Shown here: piece after piece, positions 37,552 to 46,887 of the stretch
How the letters are laid out: the number at the start of each line of letters is the position of its first letter
How positions within the stretch are numbered: the first letter of the stretch is position 1
Source: Silvimonas terrae
Lineage (GTDB): Bacteria > Pseudomonadota > Gammaproteobacteria > Burkholderiales > Chitinibacteraceae
Direction: 5' to 3'
NCBI RefSeq assembly: GCF_014202765.1
Contig: NZ_JACHHN010000004.1
Location: 457,097-521,096 of the forward strand
DNA: 64,000 nucleotides
Position numbers and translations under genes: made by a program
Notes under the pieces: generated by a model
What the model saw: the letters and a program-made list of their open reading frames with translations, nothing else
Told to the model about the DNA's origin: nothing
The model's database searches: none

Positions 37552-39063
37552 ATGTTTACATTCAATCTGCCACTGCGTTCTCGCCTGCGTTATTTCCTGC
37601 CACTCCTGATCATTCAGGTCTTAAGCGGCTGGCTCAGCGTGGGTGCGGGTGCGCTACCGGGCGACAATGTATCGGCCATCTGGTTGCCCAGTGGTGTGGG
37701 CGTGGTTGCCATGCTGGTGTTGGGGCGGCCGGGGCTAGTGTGCGTATGGCTGGCCAGTTTGCTGGTATGTATTCCGGTTACGGCACAGATTACCGGTCTG
37801 AGCATGGCCTGGCGCATGGGCCTGGCCGCCGCCGCGCTGGACGCGTTGCAAGCCTGGCTGGCGATGCGTGCCTGGCGCATTCATGAAACACGCCATCACG
37901 CCAATTTTCTGCGCCAGCCACAAGACCTGATCTGGTTCTGGTTCTGGGTGTGCACAGTGCCCGCCGTCACCACGGCGCCGTTCATGACGCTGCTGCAGTG
38001 GTCTTGCCATGCTCTGCCAGATGCGTCGATCTCCGGCGTGGCCCGTCATTTTGTGATGCTGGTGTTGTCCAACCTCGCCGGCATCTTGCTGGCCACCCCG
38101 GCTTACGTGGTCTGGCGGGATCGGGGGCGCTGGGAATTGCGCTTTAATGCACTGCGCCACCTGTGGCCTGCGGTGTTGATCCTGTTGATTCTGGGCTCTG
38201 CCCTATTCATCTACCCGCCAGTGCTGATCCTGTTGCTGCCGGTGCTGCTGGCAACCACGGTGCGGTTTCGTTTGCCGGGTATGGTTGTAGCCATGCTGGG
38301 TACCGCAGTGTTTATTTCTGCGGCCACGGTGTTCCACCTTGGTCCGTTTGTGCGCGGCAACCCGGCGATGTCGTTTGTGAACCTGCAATTGTTCATGTTC
38401 TCGACCACCATCATGCTGCAATACCTGGCCCTGGCGCAGGAGTTGATCAAACGTCACCGCGTGCAGCTGGAGTCCGAAGTCGCCGCCCGTACGGAAGCCC
38501 TGGCGCAGGCCAACGAGCGCCTGAAAGAACTGGCGACAACCGATGAACTAACGGGTGCGCCCAATCGCCGCGAATGGCAGCGCCGTTGCGCCCAGGCCGT
38601 TTTGATGGCGCGCCGGCAAGACACGCCGCTCTCGATCCTGCTGCTGGATCTGGACCACTTCAAAATGGTGAATGACACGCACGGCCACCTTGTGGGTGAT
38701 CTGATGTTGCGCGCCGTGGCGCATACCTTCCGCGAAACCTTGCGCGCCAGTGACAGTTTTGGCCGCTGGGGGGGCGAGGAGTTTGTGGTGGTGCTGCCCG
38801 ATACCTCGCTCGATGATGCAGAACAAGTGGCCGAAAAACTACGCATGGCCATTGCCGCAACGCATGTGCCGCTGGATGGCGGTTTGTATGTGCGCATCAC
38901 CGCCAGCATGGGCGTCGCCCGCCTGCGCCCGAGCGATGCCGATCTGGACGATCTGCTGACCCGTGCCGACCATGCGCTTTACCACGCCAAGGAATATGGC
39001 CGGAACCGGGTGGTGCTGGAGACAGAACTGCCAGCGAATGATTTGCCGGTGAAGCATGGGTGA
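37552..39063 (+). CDS. MASE1-GGDEF diguanylate cyclase
   Basis: 503 residues from ATG at 37552. Eight or so membrane helices make a MASE1 sensor (VSAIWLPSGVGVVAMLVLGR is the characteristic opening; DLIWFWFWVCTVPAVTTAPF). A short coiled coil (VAARTEALAQANERLKELAT) leads into a GGDEF domain with TDELTGAPNRREWQRR, LDLDHFKMVNDTHGHLVG and GGEEF. The RASD inhibitory site lies five residues before GGEEF, so product inhibition is likely. It should make c-di-GMP in response to a membrane-sensed signal and may affect fimbriae or attachment. Its stop codon overlaps the first unit of a heptamer array. Confidence 0.93.
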   Translation: MFTFNLPLRSRLRYFLPLLIIQVLSGWLSVGAGALPGDNVSAIWLPSGVGVVAMLVLGRPGLVCVWLASLLVCIPVTAQITGLSMAWRMGLAAAALDALQAWLAMRAWRIHETRHHANFLRQPQDLIWFWFWVCTVPAVTTAPFMTLLQWSCHALPDASISGVARHFVMLVLSNLAGILLATPAYVVWRDRGRWELRFNALRHLWPAVLILLILGSALFIYPPVLILLLPVLLATTVRFRLPGMVVAMLGTAVFISAATVFHLGPFVRGNPAMSFVNLQLFMFSTTIMLQYLALAQELIKRHRVQLESEVAARTEALAQANERLKELATTDELTGAPNRREWQRRCAQAVLMARRQDTPLSILLLDLDHFKMVNDTHGHLVGDLMLRAVAHTFRETLRASDSFGRWGGEEFVVVLPDTSLDDAEQVAEKLRMAIAATHVPLDGGLYVRITASMGVARLRPSDADLDDLLTRADHALYHAKEYGRNRVVLETELPANDLPVKHG

Positions 39064-39386
39064 GGTGTGAGGTGTGAGGTGTTCAGATTGTGAGCACCAG
39101 AATTCCACGCACACCACCACTTCGTCATTCCGGTCCTCGGCGGCCCCCTTGTGCCGGAATCCAGTCTGCCTACCAAAGGTGGGCTTGCTCTGACAAACCA
39201 CGGACAAACCATTTGCAGTGCCTGCGGCACACCTGTTTACACCTGGATTCCGGCTCAGGGCCGGAATGACGAGTCCGGGGTATGCATCCTTCCCCCTCCT
39301 CACTCCTCACTCCTCACTCCTCACTCCTCACTCCTCACTCCTCACTCCTCACTCCTCACTCCTCACTCCTCACTCCTCACTCCTCA
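39060..39386. repeat. REP-like pair flanked by mirrored heptamer arrays
   Basis: Three GTGAGGT units (39060-39080), then a palindrome CGTCATTCCGG...CCGGAATCCAG, a spacer, an inverted palindrome CTGGATTCCGG...CCGGAATGACG ending near 39272, then 12 full CACTCCT units (39301-39384). The right-hand unit read on the other strand is GTGAGGA, one base from the left unit, so the whole is roughly mirror-symmetric. There is no gene in this gap. Confidence 0.85.
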
Positions 39387-39435
39387 TCCCGGCTACAATA
39401 ACCGTCCCATCCCCGCATAACCCGGCGTTAACTCC

Positions 39436-40059
39436 ATGACCGTGCGTGCAGTTGTTTTTGATTTTGGCGGCGTCCTGTTTGACTGGAACCCGGAATACCT
39501 CTACCGCGAACTGATCCCGGATGCCACAGAGCGCCAATGGTTCTTGCAGCATGTCTGCAACGGCGAGTGGAATCTGCAGCAAGACGCCGGCCGCACGCTG
39601 GCGGATGCCACCGCGATGTTGATTGCGCAATATCCGGATCATGCCGAGCTGATCCGTGCCTTCTACGGCCGCTGGCCAGAAACGCTGGCCGGTACGCTGC
39701 CTGAAGGCATCAAGCTGATGGAAGATCTGGAAAACGCGGCCATCCCACTTTATGGATTGACCAACTGGTCGGCGGAAACCTTCCCCTACGCGTGGGAGAA
39801 CTACCCGTTTCTGCACCGCTTCAAAGACATCGTGGTGTCCGGCCGGCTCAAGCTCATCAAGCCAGATGCCGCCATCTATCACGAGATGTTCCGCCGCATC
39901 GCCCAAGACCTGCCAGACCTGGCGCCTGCAGAACTGGTGTTCATTGATGACAACGCGGCCAACGCAGCGGCGGCTGGTGCGTTAGGCTGGCATGGCATCC
40001 ATCATGTGAGTGCGGCGCAGACTGAGTCAGCACTGCGTGAACTGGGTCTGTCTTTCTGA
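39436..40059 (+). CDS. HAD-family phosphatase
   Basis: 207 residues of HAD subfamily IA. Motif I FDFGGVLFDWNPEYLYREL gives the nucleophile and an FDFGGV start like YihX (sugar phosphatase) and related epoxide-hydrolase-like HADs. Motif II is YGLTNWSAETFPY, motif III KLIKPDAAIYHEMF, motif IV ELVFIDDNAANAAAAGALG. The cap is helical. A sugar-phosphate substrate such as glucose-1-phosphate is possible but unproven. It begins right after the repeat block. Confidence 0.88.
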   Translation: MTVRAVVFDFGGVLFDWNPEYLYRELIPDATERQWFLQHVCNGEWNLQQDAGRTLADATAMLIAQYPDHAELIRAFYGRWPETLAGTLPEGIKLMEDLENAAIPLYGLTNWSAETFPYAWENYPFLHRFKDIVVSGRLKLIKPDAAIYHEMFRRIAQDLPDLAPAELVFIDDNAANAAAAGALGWHGIHHVSAAQTESALRELGLSF

Positions 40060-40086
40060 TGTGTTTGTCCTGATCTGGAGTTCGTC

Positions 40087-40374
40087 ATGCCCGGTGCGAC
40101 ACCCCGCGTGAGTATTCTTTACTGCACTCAGTGCAATTGGTTGTTGCGTTCGGCATGGCTGGCGCAAGAGTTGTTATCCACCTTTGCCGAAGAACTGGGC
40201 GAGGTCGCCCTGCAACCCGGGACGGGCGGTGTATTTGTGGTGCACTGCCAGGACGAGGTGATCTGGGACCGCAAGGTCGAGGGTCGTTTTCCGGAAGCCA
40301 AAGAACTTAAACAGCGCGTACGGGATTTGATCGCGCCAGAGCGGCCGCTCGGTCATAGTGACCGACCGGCTTGA
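40087..40374 (+). CDS. SelT/SelW/SelH-like thioredoxin-fold protein
   Basis: 95 residues of the Rdx family. The redox motif is CTQC (ILYCTQCNWLLRSAWLAQEL); the second position that is selenocysteine in some relatives is Cys here, so it is the cysteine form. Further signatures: LQPGTGGVFVVHCQDEVIWD and GRFPEAKELKQRVRD. It is a small cytoplasmic oxidoreductase of unknown partner. It overlaps the start region of the next gene by a few bases. Confidence 0.88.
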   Translation: MPGATPRVSILYCTQCNWLLRSAWLAQELLSTFAEELGEVALQPGTGGVFVVHCQDEVIWDRKVEGRFPEAKELKQRVRDLIAPERPLGHSDRPA

Positions 40375-40388
40375 GACAGGCTGTGTTA

Positions 40389-40886
40389 ATGTTCCGCCCC
40401 ATGTCCCGTTTGTCCTTTTTCCGTTTTGCCGCCATCACCGCACTGGTCGTGGCCGCCTGGCCTGCGCACGCCGATATCTACAAGTCTGTCGATAGCGATG
40501 GTCGTGTCACGTTTTCCAATATCCCCATGAAAGGTGCGATCCGGGTGTATACCGATCCGATCCCCATGGGCAGCAAAAGCCGTGGCAAGAGCAGCACCGG
40601 CGGCAGCAATGTGGCCGCCCCCAGCCCGGCCAACTTCCCGCGGGTGGATGCGGCCACGCAAAAATCGCGCGATACCAACCGCAAGCAAATCCTCAACGAT
40701 GAACTGGCGACTGAACAGCAAGCGCTCACGGATGCGCGCAAGGCCCTGGCCGACGCGCAATCGAGTGCAGAGGCGCAAACCAACCCGCAAAAGTATCAGG
40801 AGCGGGTGGCACGGTTGCGTGACAACGCCACGCTGCACGAGAAAAACGTCGCCGCCCTGCAACAGGAAATGGCACGCGACCGTTAG
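40389..40886 (+). CDS. DUF4124-domain protein, exported
   Basis: About 165 residues from ATG at 40389 (ATG at 40404 also fits). A signal peptide (MSRLSFFRFAAITALVVAAW) ends at AHA and is followed by the DUF4124 core DIYKSVDSDGRVTFSNIP. A Ser/Gly-rich linker and a helical coiled coil (ILNDELATEQQALTDARKAL, DNATLHEKNVAALQQEM) complete it. The function is unknown. DUF4124 genes next to ntrB are common in betaproteobacteria, and this one directly precedes the ntrBC control region. Confidence 0.85.
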   Translation: MFRPMSRLSFFRFAAITALVVAAWPAHADIYKSVDSDGRVTFSNIPMKGAIRVYTDPIPMGSKSRGKSSTGGSNVAAPSPANFPRVDAATQKSRDTNRKQILNDELATEQQALTDARKALADAQSSAEAQTNPQKYQERVARLRDNATLHEKNVAALQQEMARDR

Positions 40887-40910
40887 GTGCTTGTCTGTTT
40901 TTGCCCCATA

Positions 40911-40938
40911 CGCCCGCACCTTGCGGGCGTTTTGTTTT
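40911..40938 (+). terminator. terminator after the DUF4124 gene
   Basis: CGCCCGC and GCGGGCG form a stem around ACCTT, followed by TTTTGTTTT. It isolates ntrBC from upstream transcription. Confidence 0.85.
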
Positions 40939-41048
40939 GTATCGCCCGCTTTTGACTCCTGGTGCGCCCCATCCTGCACCACAGCCGGCACGTCCCGCTG
41001 CGATGTTGATCCCCATACAGGGGCAATGCACCAGATCAAACCCTATAA

Positions 41049-41065
41049 TGCACTCATGTGGTGCA
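41049..41065 (+). promoter_or_regulatory. NtrC binding site upstream of ntrBC
   Basis: TGCACTCATGTGGTGCA matches the NtrC consensus TGCACY-N5-GGTGCA at every defined base. A half site, TGCACC, lies at about 41027. It is 50 bases before the sigma-54 promoter. Confidence 0.85.
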
Positions 41066-41073
41066 TTTTATAG

Positions 41074-41089
41074 TTTGCGCTAGCGCAAA
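41074..41089. promoter_or_regulatory. perfect palindrome between NtrC site and promoter
   Basis: TTTGCGCTAGCGCAAA is a perfect 16-base inverted repeat. It shares the GCGCTAGCGC core with the stress-island palindromes. Its regulator is unknown. Confidence 0.5.
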
Positions 41090-41114
41090 TCTTCGTTTGT
41101 GCGCTGTTACAGGC

Positions 41115-41129
41115 TGGCCCGCTAATTGC
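41115..41129 (+). promoter_or_regulatory. sigma-54 promoter of ntrBC
   Basis: TGGCCCGCTAATTGC has GG-N10-GC spacing and a TTGC -12 block. With the NtrC site it predicts autoregulation of ntrBC under nitrogen limitation. Confidence 0.75.
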
Positions 41130-41222
41130 TTAATGATCCCGCATGAAGAAGCGGCGGGCCGCCACAAGCAGTTACGCCAGGCTTCGTGCCTGTTTGATCC
41201 ACGATTTCATAGACCGCACCCT

Positions 41223-42320
41223 ATGACCAAAAGCCCTATACCTGCCATCTTTGCCGGACTGGAATTTCTGGACGCCGCGGTCCTTGCCACGCGTGACGAC
41301 GGCGCGCTGGTCTATTACAACCCGGCGGCCTCTGATCTGCTGGGCTTGCGCGATGACTGCCTGGGTATGGCCCTTACTGAATGTCTGGGGCCGGACAACC
41401 CGGTTGCGCAAGCGCTATCCAATGCCAGCCTGAACAATGTCAGCCTGACCGAGCATGAGATTGCACTCAGCACGACGCATGGCGAAGTGTATGTGTCGCT
41501 GACCGCCAGCCCGATCGAGTGCCCGGAAGCGGCCGCGATGGCGGAAATCCGCCAGATCGACCAGCAACGCAAGATTGCCAATGAAGAACGGTTGCAAGCG
41601 CAGCAACAAGCCAACCGAGAGCTGATCCGCAATCTGGCCCATGAAATCAAGAACCCGCTCGGTGGCATCCGTGGGGCGGCCCAATTGCTGTCGCGGGAGC
41701 TGCACGACCCGCAACTCAAGGAATACACGCAGGTCATCATTGAGGAATCACAGCGGCTGCAAAGCTTGCTGGACCGGTTGTTGACCCCGCACCGCTTGCC
41801 GCAACTGGCCGAACTCTCGATCCACGAAGTGCTGGAGCGCGTGCGCAGCCTGATGCTGGCCGAGACACCCAACGGTCTGGCGATCAAGCGTGACTATGAC
41901 ACCAGCTTGCCTTCACTGATTGGCGATCGCGAACAGCTGATCCAGGCCGTGCTCAACATCATGCGTAATGCCATCCAGGCCATGGATGGCGTGGGCGAGA
42001 TCATGTTGCGTACCCGCGTGGCGCGGCAGGTGACATTGAACCGCCAGCGCTTCCCGATCGCCATTCAGTTGCAGATCATCGACAACGGGCCGGGGATTCC
42101 CGAGCACTTGAAAGAGACGCTGTTTTACCCACTGGTCTCTGGCCGGCCGGGCGGGACGGGCATTGGCCTGCATCTGGCCCACACCTTTATCAACCAGCAC
42201 CACGGCATGATCGATTTCGACAGCCGCCCCGGTTACACCTGTTTCAATATGCTGCTGCCGCTCAATGGCTGGCAGGGATTTGAAAAAACAAATACAACCA
42301 AAGCCACGGAGCATCCATGA
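41223..42320 (+). CDS. ntrB: nitrogen regulation sensor kinase NtrB
   Basis: Phosphorylates and dephosphorylates NtrC under PII control. 365 residues from ATG at 41223 (MTKSPIPAIFAGLEFLDAAV); earlier ATGs lie in the leader. A PAS domain (VLATRDDGALVYYNPAASDL) is followed by the HisKA box RNLAHEIKNPLGGIRGAAQL with the phospho-His. The ATPase domain has AVLNIMRNAIQAMD, IIDNGPGIPEHLKETLFYPL and GTGIGLHLAHTFINQH. It is soluble, as expected. Its stop overlaps the ntrC start by four bases, so the two are translationally coupled. Confidence 0.96.
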   Translation: MTKSPIPAIFAGLEFLDAAVLATRDDGALVYYNPAASDLLGLRDDCLGMALTECLGPDNPVAQALSNASLNNVSLTEHEIALSTTHGEVYVSLTASPIECPEAAAMAEIRQIDQQRKIANEERLQAQQQANRELIRNLAHEIKNPLGGIRGAAQLLSRELHDPQLKEYTQVIIEESQRLQSLLDRLLTPHRLPQLAELSIHEVLERVRSLMLAETPNGLAIKRDYDTSLPSLIGDREQLIQAVLNIMRNAIQAMDGVGEIMLRTRVARQVTLNRQRFPIAIQLQIIDNGPGIPEHLKETLFYPLVSGRPGGTGIGLHLAHTFINQHHGMIDFDSRPGYTCFNMLLPLNGWQGFEKTNTTKATEHP

Positions 42321-43726
42321 GTACTGTCTGGGTCATCGACGACGACCGTTCCATCCGCTGGGTCTTCGAAAAAGCGCTCGCTCGTGAAAACATCGCACAC
42401 GCCTCTTTCGCATCCGCAACCGAAGCCCTGGCCCGCCTGGGCCGGGAAGTGCCTGAAGCCATTGTGTGCGACATCCGCATGCCCGGTGAATCAGGTCTGA
42501 CCTTTCTGGAACTGGTCAAAAAGGATTATCCCGGCCTGCCGGTGATCATCATGACGGCGCATTCAGACCTGGAAAGCGCGGTATCGGCTTTTCAGGGCGG
42601 CGCCTTTGAATATCTGCCCAAGCCGTTTGATGTCGATCAGGCCATTGCCCTGATCCAGCGCGCACTGCAAGAAGGCGCACGGCAAGGTGGTGGCGAAGAA
42701 GCGCCGGTCTCCAACCCGGACATTCTGGGCCAGGCACCAGCCATGCAGGATGTATTCCGGGCGATTGGCCGCTTGTCGCAATCGGCCGCCACGGTACTGA
42801 TCACCGGGGAATCCGGCGCAGGTAAAGAACTGGTGGCGCGCGCATTGCATCGCCACAGCCCGCGCTCGGCCCGGCCTTTCATTGCGATCAATACCGCCGC
42901 CATCCCCAAAGACTTGCTGGAATCCGAACTGTTTGGTCATGAACGCGGTTCCTTCACCGGCGCAGAAGCACGCCGCCAGGGTCGCTTTGAACAAGCCGAA
43001 GGCGGCACACTGTTTCTGGATGAAATTGGCGATATGCCGGCCGATCTGCAAACGCGGTTGCTGCGCGTGTTGTCAGACGGTTACTTCTACCGCGTCGGCG
43101 GGCAGGCCCCGATCAAGGCCAATGTGCGCGTCATCGCCGCCACGCACCAGAACCTGGAAGACCGCGTCAAGCACGGTGGCTTTCGCGAGGACTTGTTCCA
43201 CCGCCTCAACGTGATCCGGCTGCGCCTGCCGCCCCTGCGTGAACGCCGCCAGGATATCCCGCTGCTGGCGAAACATTTCCTCTCCCGCTCCGCGGCCGAA
43301 CTGGGCGTGGAGTCCAAGCGGCTATCCGAAGAAGCCATGACTGCACTCAGCAATTTCAGCTTCCCCGGCAACGTGCGGCAACTGGAAAACCTGTGCCACT
43401 GGATGACCGTGATGGCGCCTGGCGCCATTGTGGAAGGCAGCGATCTGCCACCGGAAATCAATGAAAGCCCAGACAGCGCAGATGGAGTGGTGCTGGCGGG
43501 CAATGGCGACTGGCGCGCCGCACTGGCCGCTGACATTGGCGGGCGCCTCGCCAAGGGTGAAAGCCGCGTGCTGGACGAGATCATGCCCGCCTTTGAGCGG
43601 ACCGTGATTGAAAGAGCGCTGGCACATACTGGCGGCAAACGGATTGAAGCGGCAGAATTGCTGGGATGGGGGCGTAACACGCTCACCCGCAAGATTCAGG
43701 AACTGGGTATGGACGACGAAGTGTAA
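42317..43726 (+). CDS. ntrC: nitrogen regulator NtrC, sigma-54 activator
   Basis: 469 residues. The receiver domain has Asp in [19 protein letters not shown] and Lys in YLPKPFD. The AAA+ domain has Walker [16 protein letters not shown], the sigma-54 contact loop in [15 protein letters not shown] (GSFTGA, a Ser in place of Ala in the usual GAFTGA), Walker [14 protein letters not shown] and the R finger region. The Fis-type helix-turn-helix is at the end ([20 protein letters not shown]). It should activate glnA and ntrBC through the TGCAC-N6-GGTGCA sites in this window. A short terminator follows at 43811. Confidence 0.97.
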   Translation: MSTVWVIDDDRSIRWVFEKALARENIAHASFASATEALARLGREVPEAIVCDIRMPGESGLTFLELVKKDYPGLPVIIMTAHSDLESAVSAFQGGAFEYLPKPFDVDQAIALIQRALQEGARQGGGEEAPVSNPDILGQAPAMQDVFRAIGRLSQSAATVLITGESGAGKELVARALHRHSPRSARPFIAINTAAIPKDLLESELFGHERGSFTGAEARRQGRFEQAEGGTLFLDEIGDMPADLQTRLLRVLSDGYFYRVGGQAPIKANVRVIAATHQNLEDRVKHGGFREDLFHRLNVIRLRLPPLRERRQDIPLLAKHFLSRSAAELGVESKRLSEEAMTALSNFSFPGNVRQLENLCHWMTVMAPGAIVEGSDLPPEINESPDSADGVVLAGNGDWRAALAADIGGRLAKGESRVLDEIMPAFERTVIERALAHTGGKRIEAAELLGWGRNTLTRKIQELGMDDEV

Positions 43727-43810
43727 ACGGTACGTTTTGCGCACCTGCCAGTACGTGGGGCGCGCCGTTTACGCGCGACGGGGCGACGCAAGCATGGGCG
43801 CCGCCCCGCA

Positions 43811-43834
43811 AAGGCCGGGAAACCGGCTTTTTTT
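43811..43834 (+). terminator. terminator after ntrC
   Basis: GCCGG-GAAA-CCGGC with a bulged flank, followed by seven T, 85 bases after the ntrC stop. Confidence 0.75.
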
Positions 43835-43870
43835 GTGTCCGGGCGCGTTCAAAAGGGGTTCCTCCCTTAC

Positions 43871-43982
43871 CGTAGCCCGGATGAAGCGAAGCGAGAATAC
43901 GGAGTGGCAACGCGCCAGGGCTGCATTCTTTTCTGACACGAGCACCCCGGATTCCCGGCCGTTGGCCTTCATCCGGGCTACG
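43871..43982. repeat. GTAGCCCGGATGAAG inverted-repeat element, copy 1
   Basis: A 112-base unit opens CGTAGCCCGGATGAAG and closes with CTTCATCCGGGCTACG. Its middle has CGCGCCAGGGCTGCATTC and TTTTCTGACACGAGC. A second copy follows about 95 bases on. It looks like a miniature inverted-repeat or REP-type element. No gene is in 43727-44205. Confidence 0.8.
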
Positions 43983-44077
43983 TTGCTGCAAATAGCCAGC
44001 CGGGGTGCGGACTGGATTCCTGCACGCTCTTCGGGGTTAATTCAGCTTGTTAATGGCCATCTACTGCAAGCAAACAC

Positions 44078-44191
44078 CGTAGCCCGGATGAAGCGAAACG
44101 GGAATCCGGGATGGCAACGCGCGCCAGGGGCACATTCTTTTCTGGCATGAGCGCCCCGAATTCCCAGCCATTGGCCTTCATCCGGTCTACG
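44078..44191. repeat. GTAGCCCGGATGAAG inverted-repeat element, copy 2
   Basis: A 114-base direct copy of the preceding element with the same ends (one changed base, CCGGTCTACG) and a closely similar middle (CGCGCCAGGGGCACATTC and TTTTCTGGCATGAGC). Confidence 0.8.
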
Positions 44192-44205
44192 GCTCCGCAA
44201 CGGTG

Positions 44206-44880
44206 TCAAACAACTGACGAAACGGAACTCATTCCCCGCCACCGCTCCGCCAACCCATCCAGCCGCTTCAACAACACATCCACACTCGCATGCCCGCGCC
44301 GATGCGGCCGCAACCACACCGTTTTCATCCCCAACCGCCGCGCCATGCGCAGATTGTCCAGTGAGTCCTCTACCAGGATGCACTGCGCCGGTTGTAGCCG
44401 GTATTTACGCAAGATATGCCGGAACGCAGCGGGCTGCGGTTTCGGGCTGAACCGGCCGTGCTCAATGGCATGAATGCCGATAAATTCGCGTTCGATGCCC
44501 AGACCTCTGACCATCGCCTCGGCATAAAGCCGTGCGCCATTGGTAAACAGGATTTTGCGGCCGGGCAATCGTGCCAGTGTGCGGCGCAAACCGGGCATGG
44601 GGTGCAACTGGGCAGTCAGATCGGCCAATGGGTGCGCAGCAGCCAGAAAATCATGCGGCTTGATCGCATGCGGGTAGTGCCGCAACAAGCCCAGCAAGGT
44701 TGCGCCATAGCGCCGCCAATAGTCGGTACGCAAGGCCGTGGCCGTGTCGGCATCCACACCCAGCGTGTCTTCCATGTAACGATTCATGGCCGCGTCAATG
44801 ACCGGAAACGCGTGGCGGCTGGCGTTGTGCAGCGTGTTATCCAGATCAAACAGCCAGACCGGGGCGCGGGATGCGTGCAT
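44206..44880 (-). CDS. pyrimidine 5'-nucleotidase-like HAD hydrolase
   Basis: 224 residues. Motif I is WLFDLDNTLHNASRHAFPVI, as in the Sdt1/PpnN-like HAD group that removes phosphate from UMP and CMP. A helical cap includes RTDYWRRYGATLLGLLRHYP. Motif II ILFTNGARLYAEAM, motif III RFSPKPQPAAFRHILRKY, motif IV QCILVEDSLDNLRMARRLGM. The Lys of motif III is present. The N-terminus MHASRAPV is short. A terminator lies just beyond the 5' end and closes the convergent transcription units. Confidence 0.88.
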   Translation of the reverse strand: MHASRAPVWLFDLDNTLHNASRHAFPVIDAAMNRYMEDTLGVDADTATALRTDYWRRYGATLLGLLRHYPHAIKPHDFLAAAHPLADLTAQLHPMPGLRRTLARLPGRKILFTNGARLYAEAMVRGLGIEREFIGIHAIEHGRFSPKPQPAAFRHILRKYRLQPAQCILVEDSLDNLRMARRLGMKTVWLRPHRRGHASVDVLLKRLDGLAERWRGMSSVSSVV

Positions 44881-44912
44881 GCGGCTCCATCAAGATTCAA
44901 TTACGCCCATGA

Positions 44913-44938
44913 AAAAAGCCGGCACAGGCCGGCTTTTT
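44913..44938. terminator. hairpin terminator
   Basis: AAAAAGCCGGC-ACAG-GCCGGCTTTTT, symmetric. It follows the CBS gene (minus strand, stop at 44958) and precedes the nucleotidase start. Confidence 0.85.
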
Positions 44939-44957
44939 AAAAGTACACAGGCTCGGG

Positions 44958-45413
44958 TCAGGCCGCCATGGGGGAAGAGCGGCCGTGGATATAGCTTTCC
45001 AGCTGTTCGATCTGGAACTCCTGCTCGGCGATGGTTTCACGCACCAGGTCACCAATGGACAACAAGCCAATCAGCTCATCCTGATCGTTTACCACGGGCA
45101 AGTGGCGAATGCGCTTGTCGGTCATGATGGCCATGCATTCATCCACCGAGGCCTCTGGCGTCACACAGATCAGCTTGGAGGTCATGATCTCGGAAACCGG
45201 TGTCCCGGCCGAGGTCTTGCCCATCAGAACCACTTTGCGCGCGTAATCACGCTCAGAAAAAATGCCGGCCAGAACGTCACCGTCCATGACCAGAACTGCC
45301 CCGATATTTTTGTCAGCCAGAACCTGCAGAGCTTGATAAACCGTGGCTTGCGGCGATACGGTCACCGTGCCGTGTATCGACTTTTCAGCCAGCAGTTGAC
45401 GTGCGGTCTTCAT
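44958..45413 (-). CDS. two-CBS-domain protein
   Basis: 151 residues from ATG at 45413 (MKTARQLLAEKSIHGTVTVS), with GGAG upstream. Two CBS motifs: TVYQALQVLADKNIGAVLVM with GIFSERDYARKVVLMGK, and SVDECMAIMTDKRIRHLPVV with IGLLSIGDLVRETIAE. Together they form one Bateman module, which binds adenosyl ligands such as AMP, ATP or SAM. A C-terminal helix (EFQIEQLESYIHGR) follows. There is no enzyme domain, so it is probably a small energy sensor acting on a partner. Confidence 0.92.
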   Translation of the reverse strand: MKTARQLLAEKSIHGTVTVSPQATVYQALQVLADKNIGAVLVMDGDVLAGIFSERDYARKVVLMGKTSAGTPVSEIMTSKLICVTPEASVDECMAIMTDKRIRHLPVVNDQDELIGLLSIGDLVRETIAEQEFQIEQLESYIHGRSSPMAA

Positions 45414-45501
45414 GATGTAGTTCTCCAGGAACAACAACGAGGGTTCTATTAATCTAGACCCCGCACGCCAGCTTGCAACCGTACTTGTCAGAAACCGCCG
45501 G

Positions 45502-46512
<1,011 letters not shown>

Positions 46513-46721
46513 TTACGAGCGCTCCGGTCAACCGGTTTCGGCCCTCCTGATTACGCAGCCGTGCTGGCAATAAGTCACTACTTCTGGATATTGATTGTCT
46601 TGCTGATCTGGCGCAGTAAATTAAAGAGATCAGGCATGTGGATAAACATTTACTGATTAAGTCAGTGCATATATATCTGCCAATTGGCTATCTTCACGGG
46701 TCAGGCAATTACAAACCGCAC

Positions 46722-46750
46722 TTGAATAGACAAAACACAGCATGCATAAT
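46722..46750 (+). promoter_or_regulatory. predicted sigma-70 promoter of hns
   Basis: TTGAAT, a 17-base spacer and CATAAT give a good -35/-10 pair. Transcription would start near 46757 and leave a leader of about 130 bases containing a GCC..TTGG/CCAA..GGC hairpin at 46799-46823. Confidence 0.5.
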
Positions 46751-46887
46751 CGGATCAGGGATTTAATTTTTTCTTGCGTGCGCACATTGTTCTGTCTTGC
46801 CTCTTGGCAAGTATTACCAAGGCTCCGGCCACGTTGCGCAATGCATCATCAAAACACCATTGCTGTGCTGAACATAGGAGCAACCAA

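Noticed and set aside
39301..39384. Tandem heptamer array as a CRISPR
   Set aside because: Units are contiguous with no spacers and no cas genes are near.
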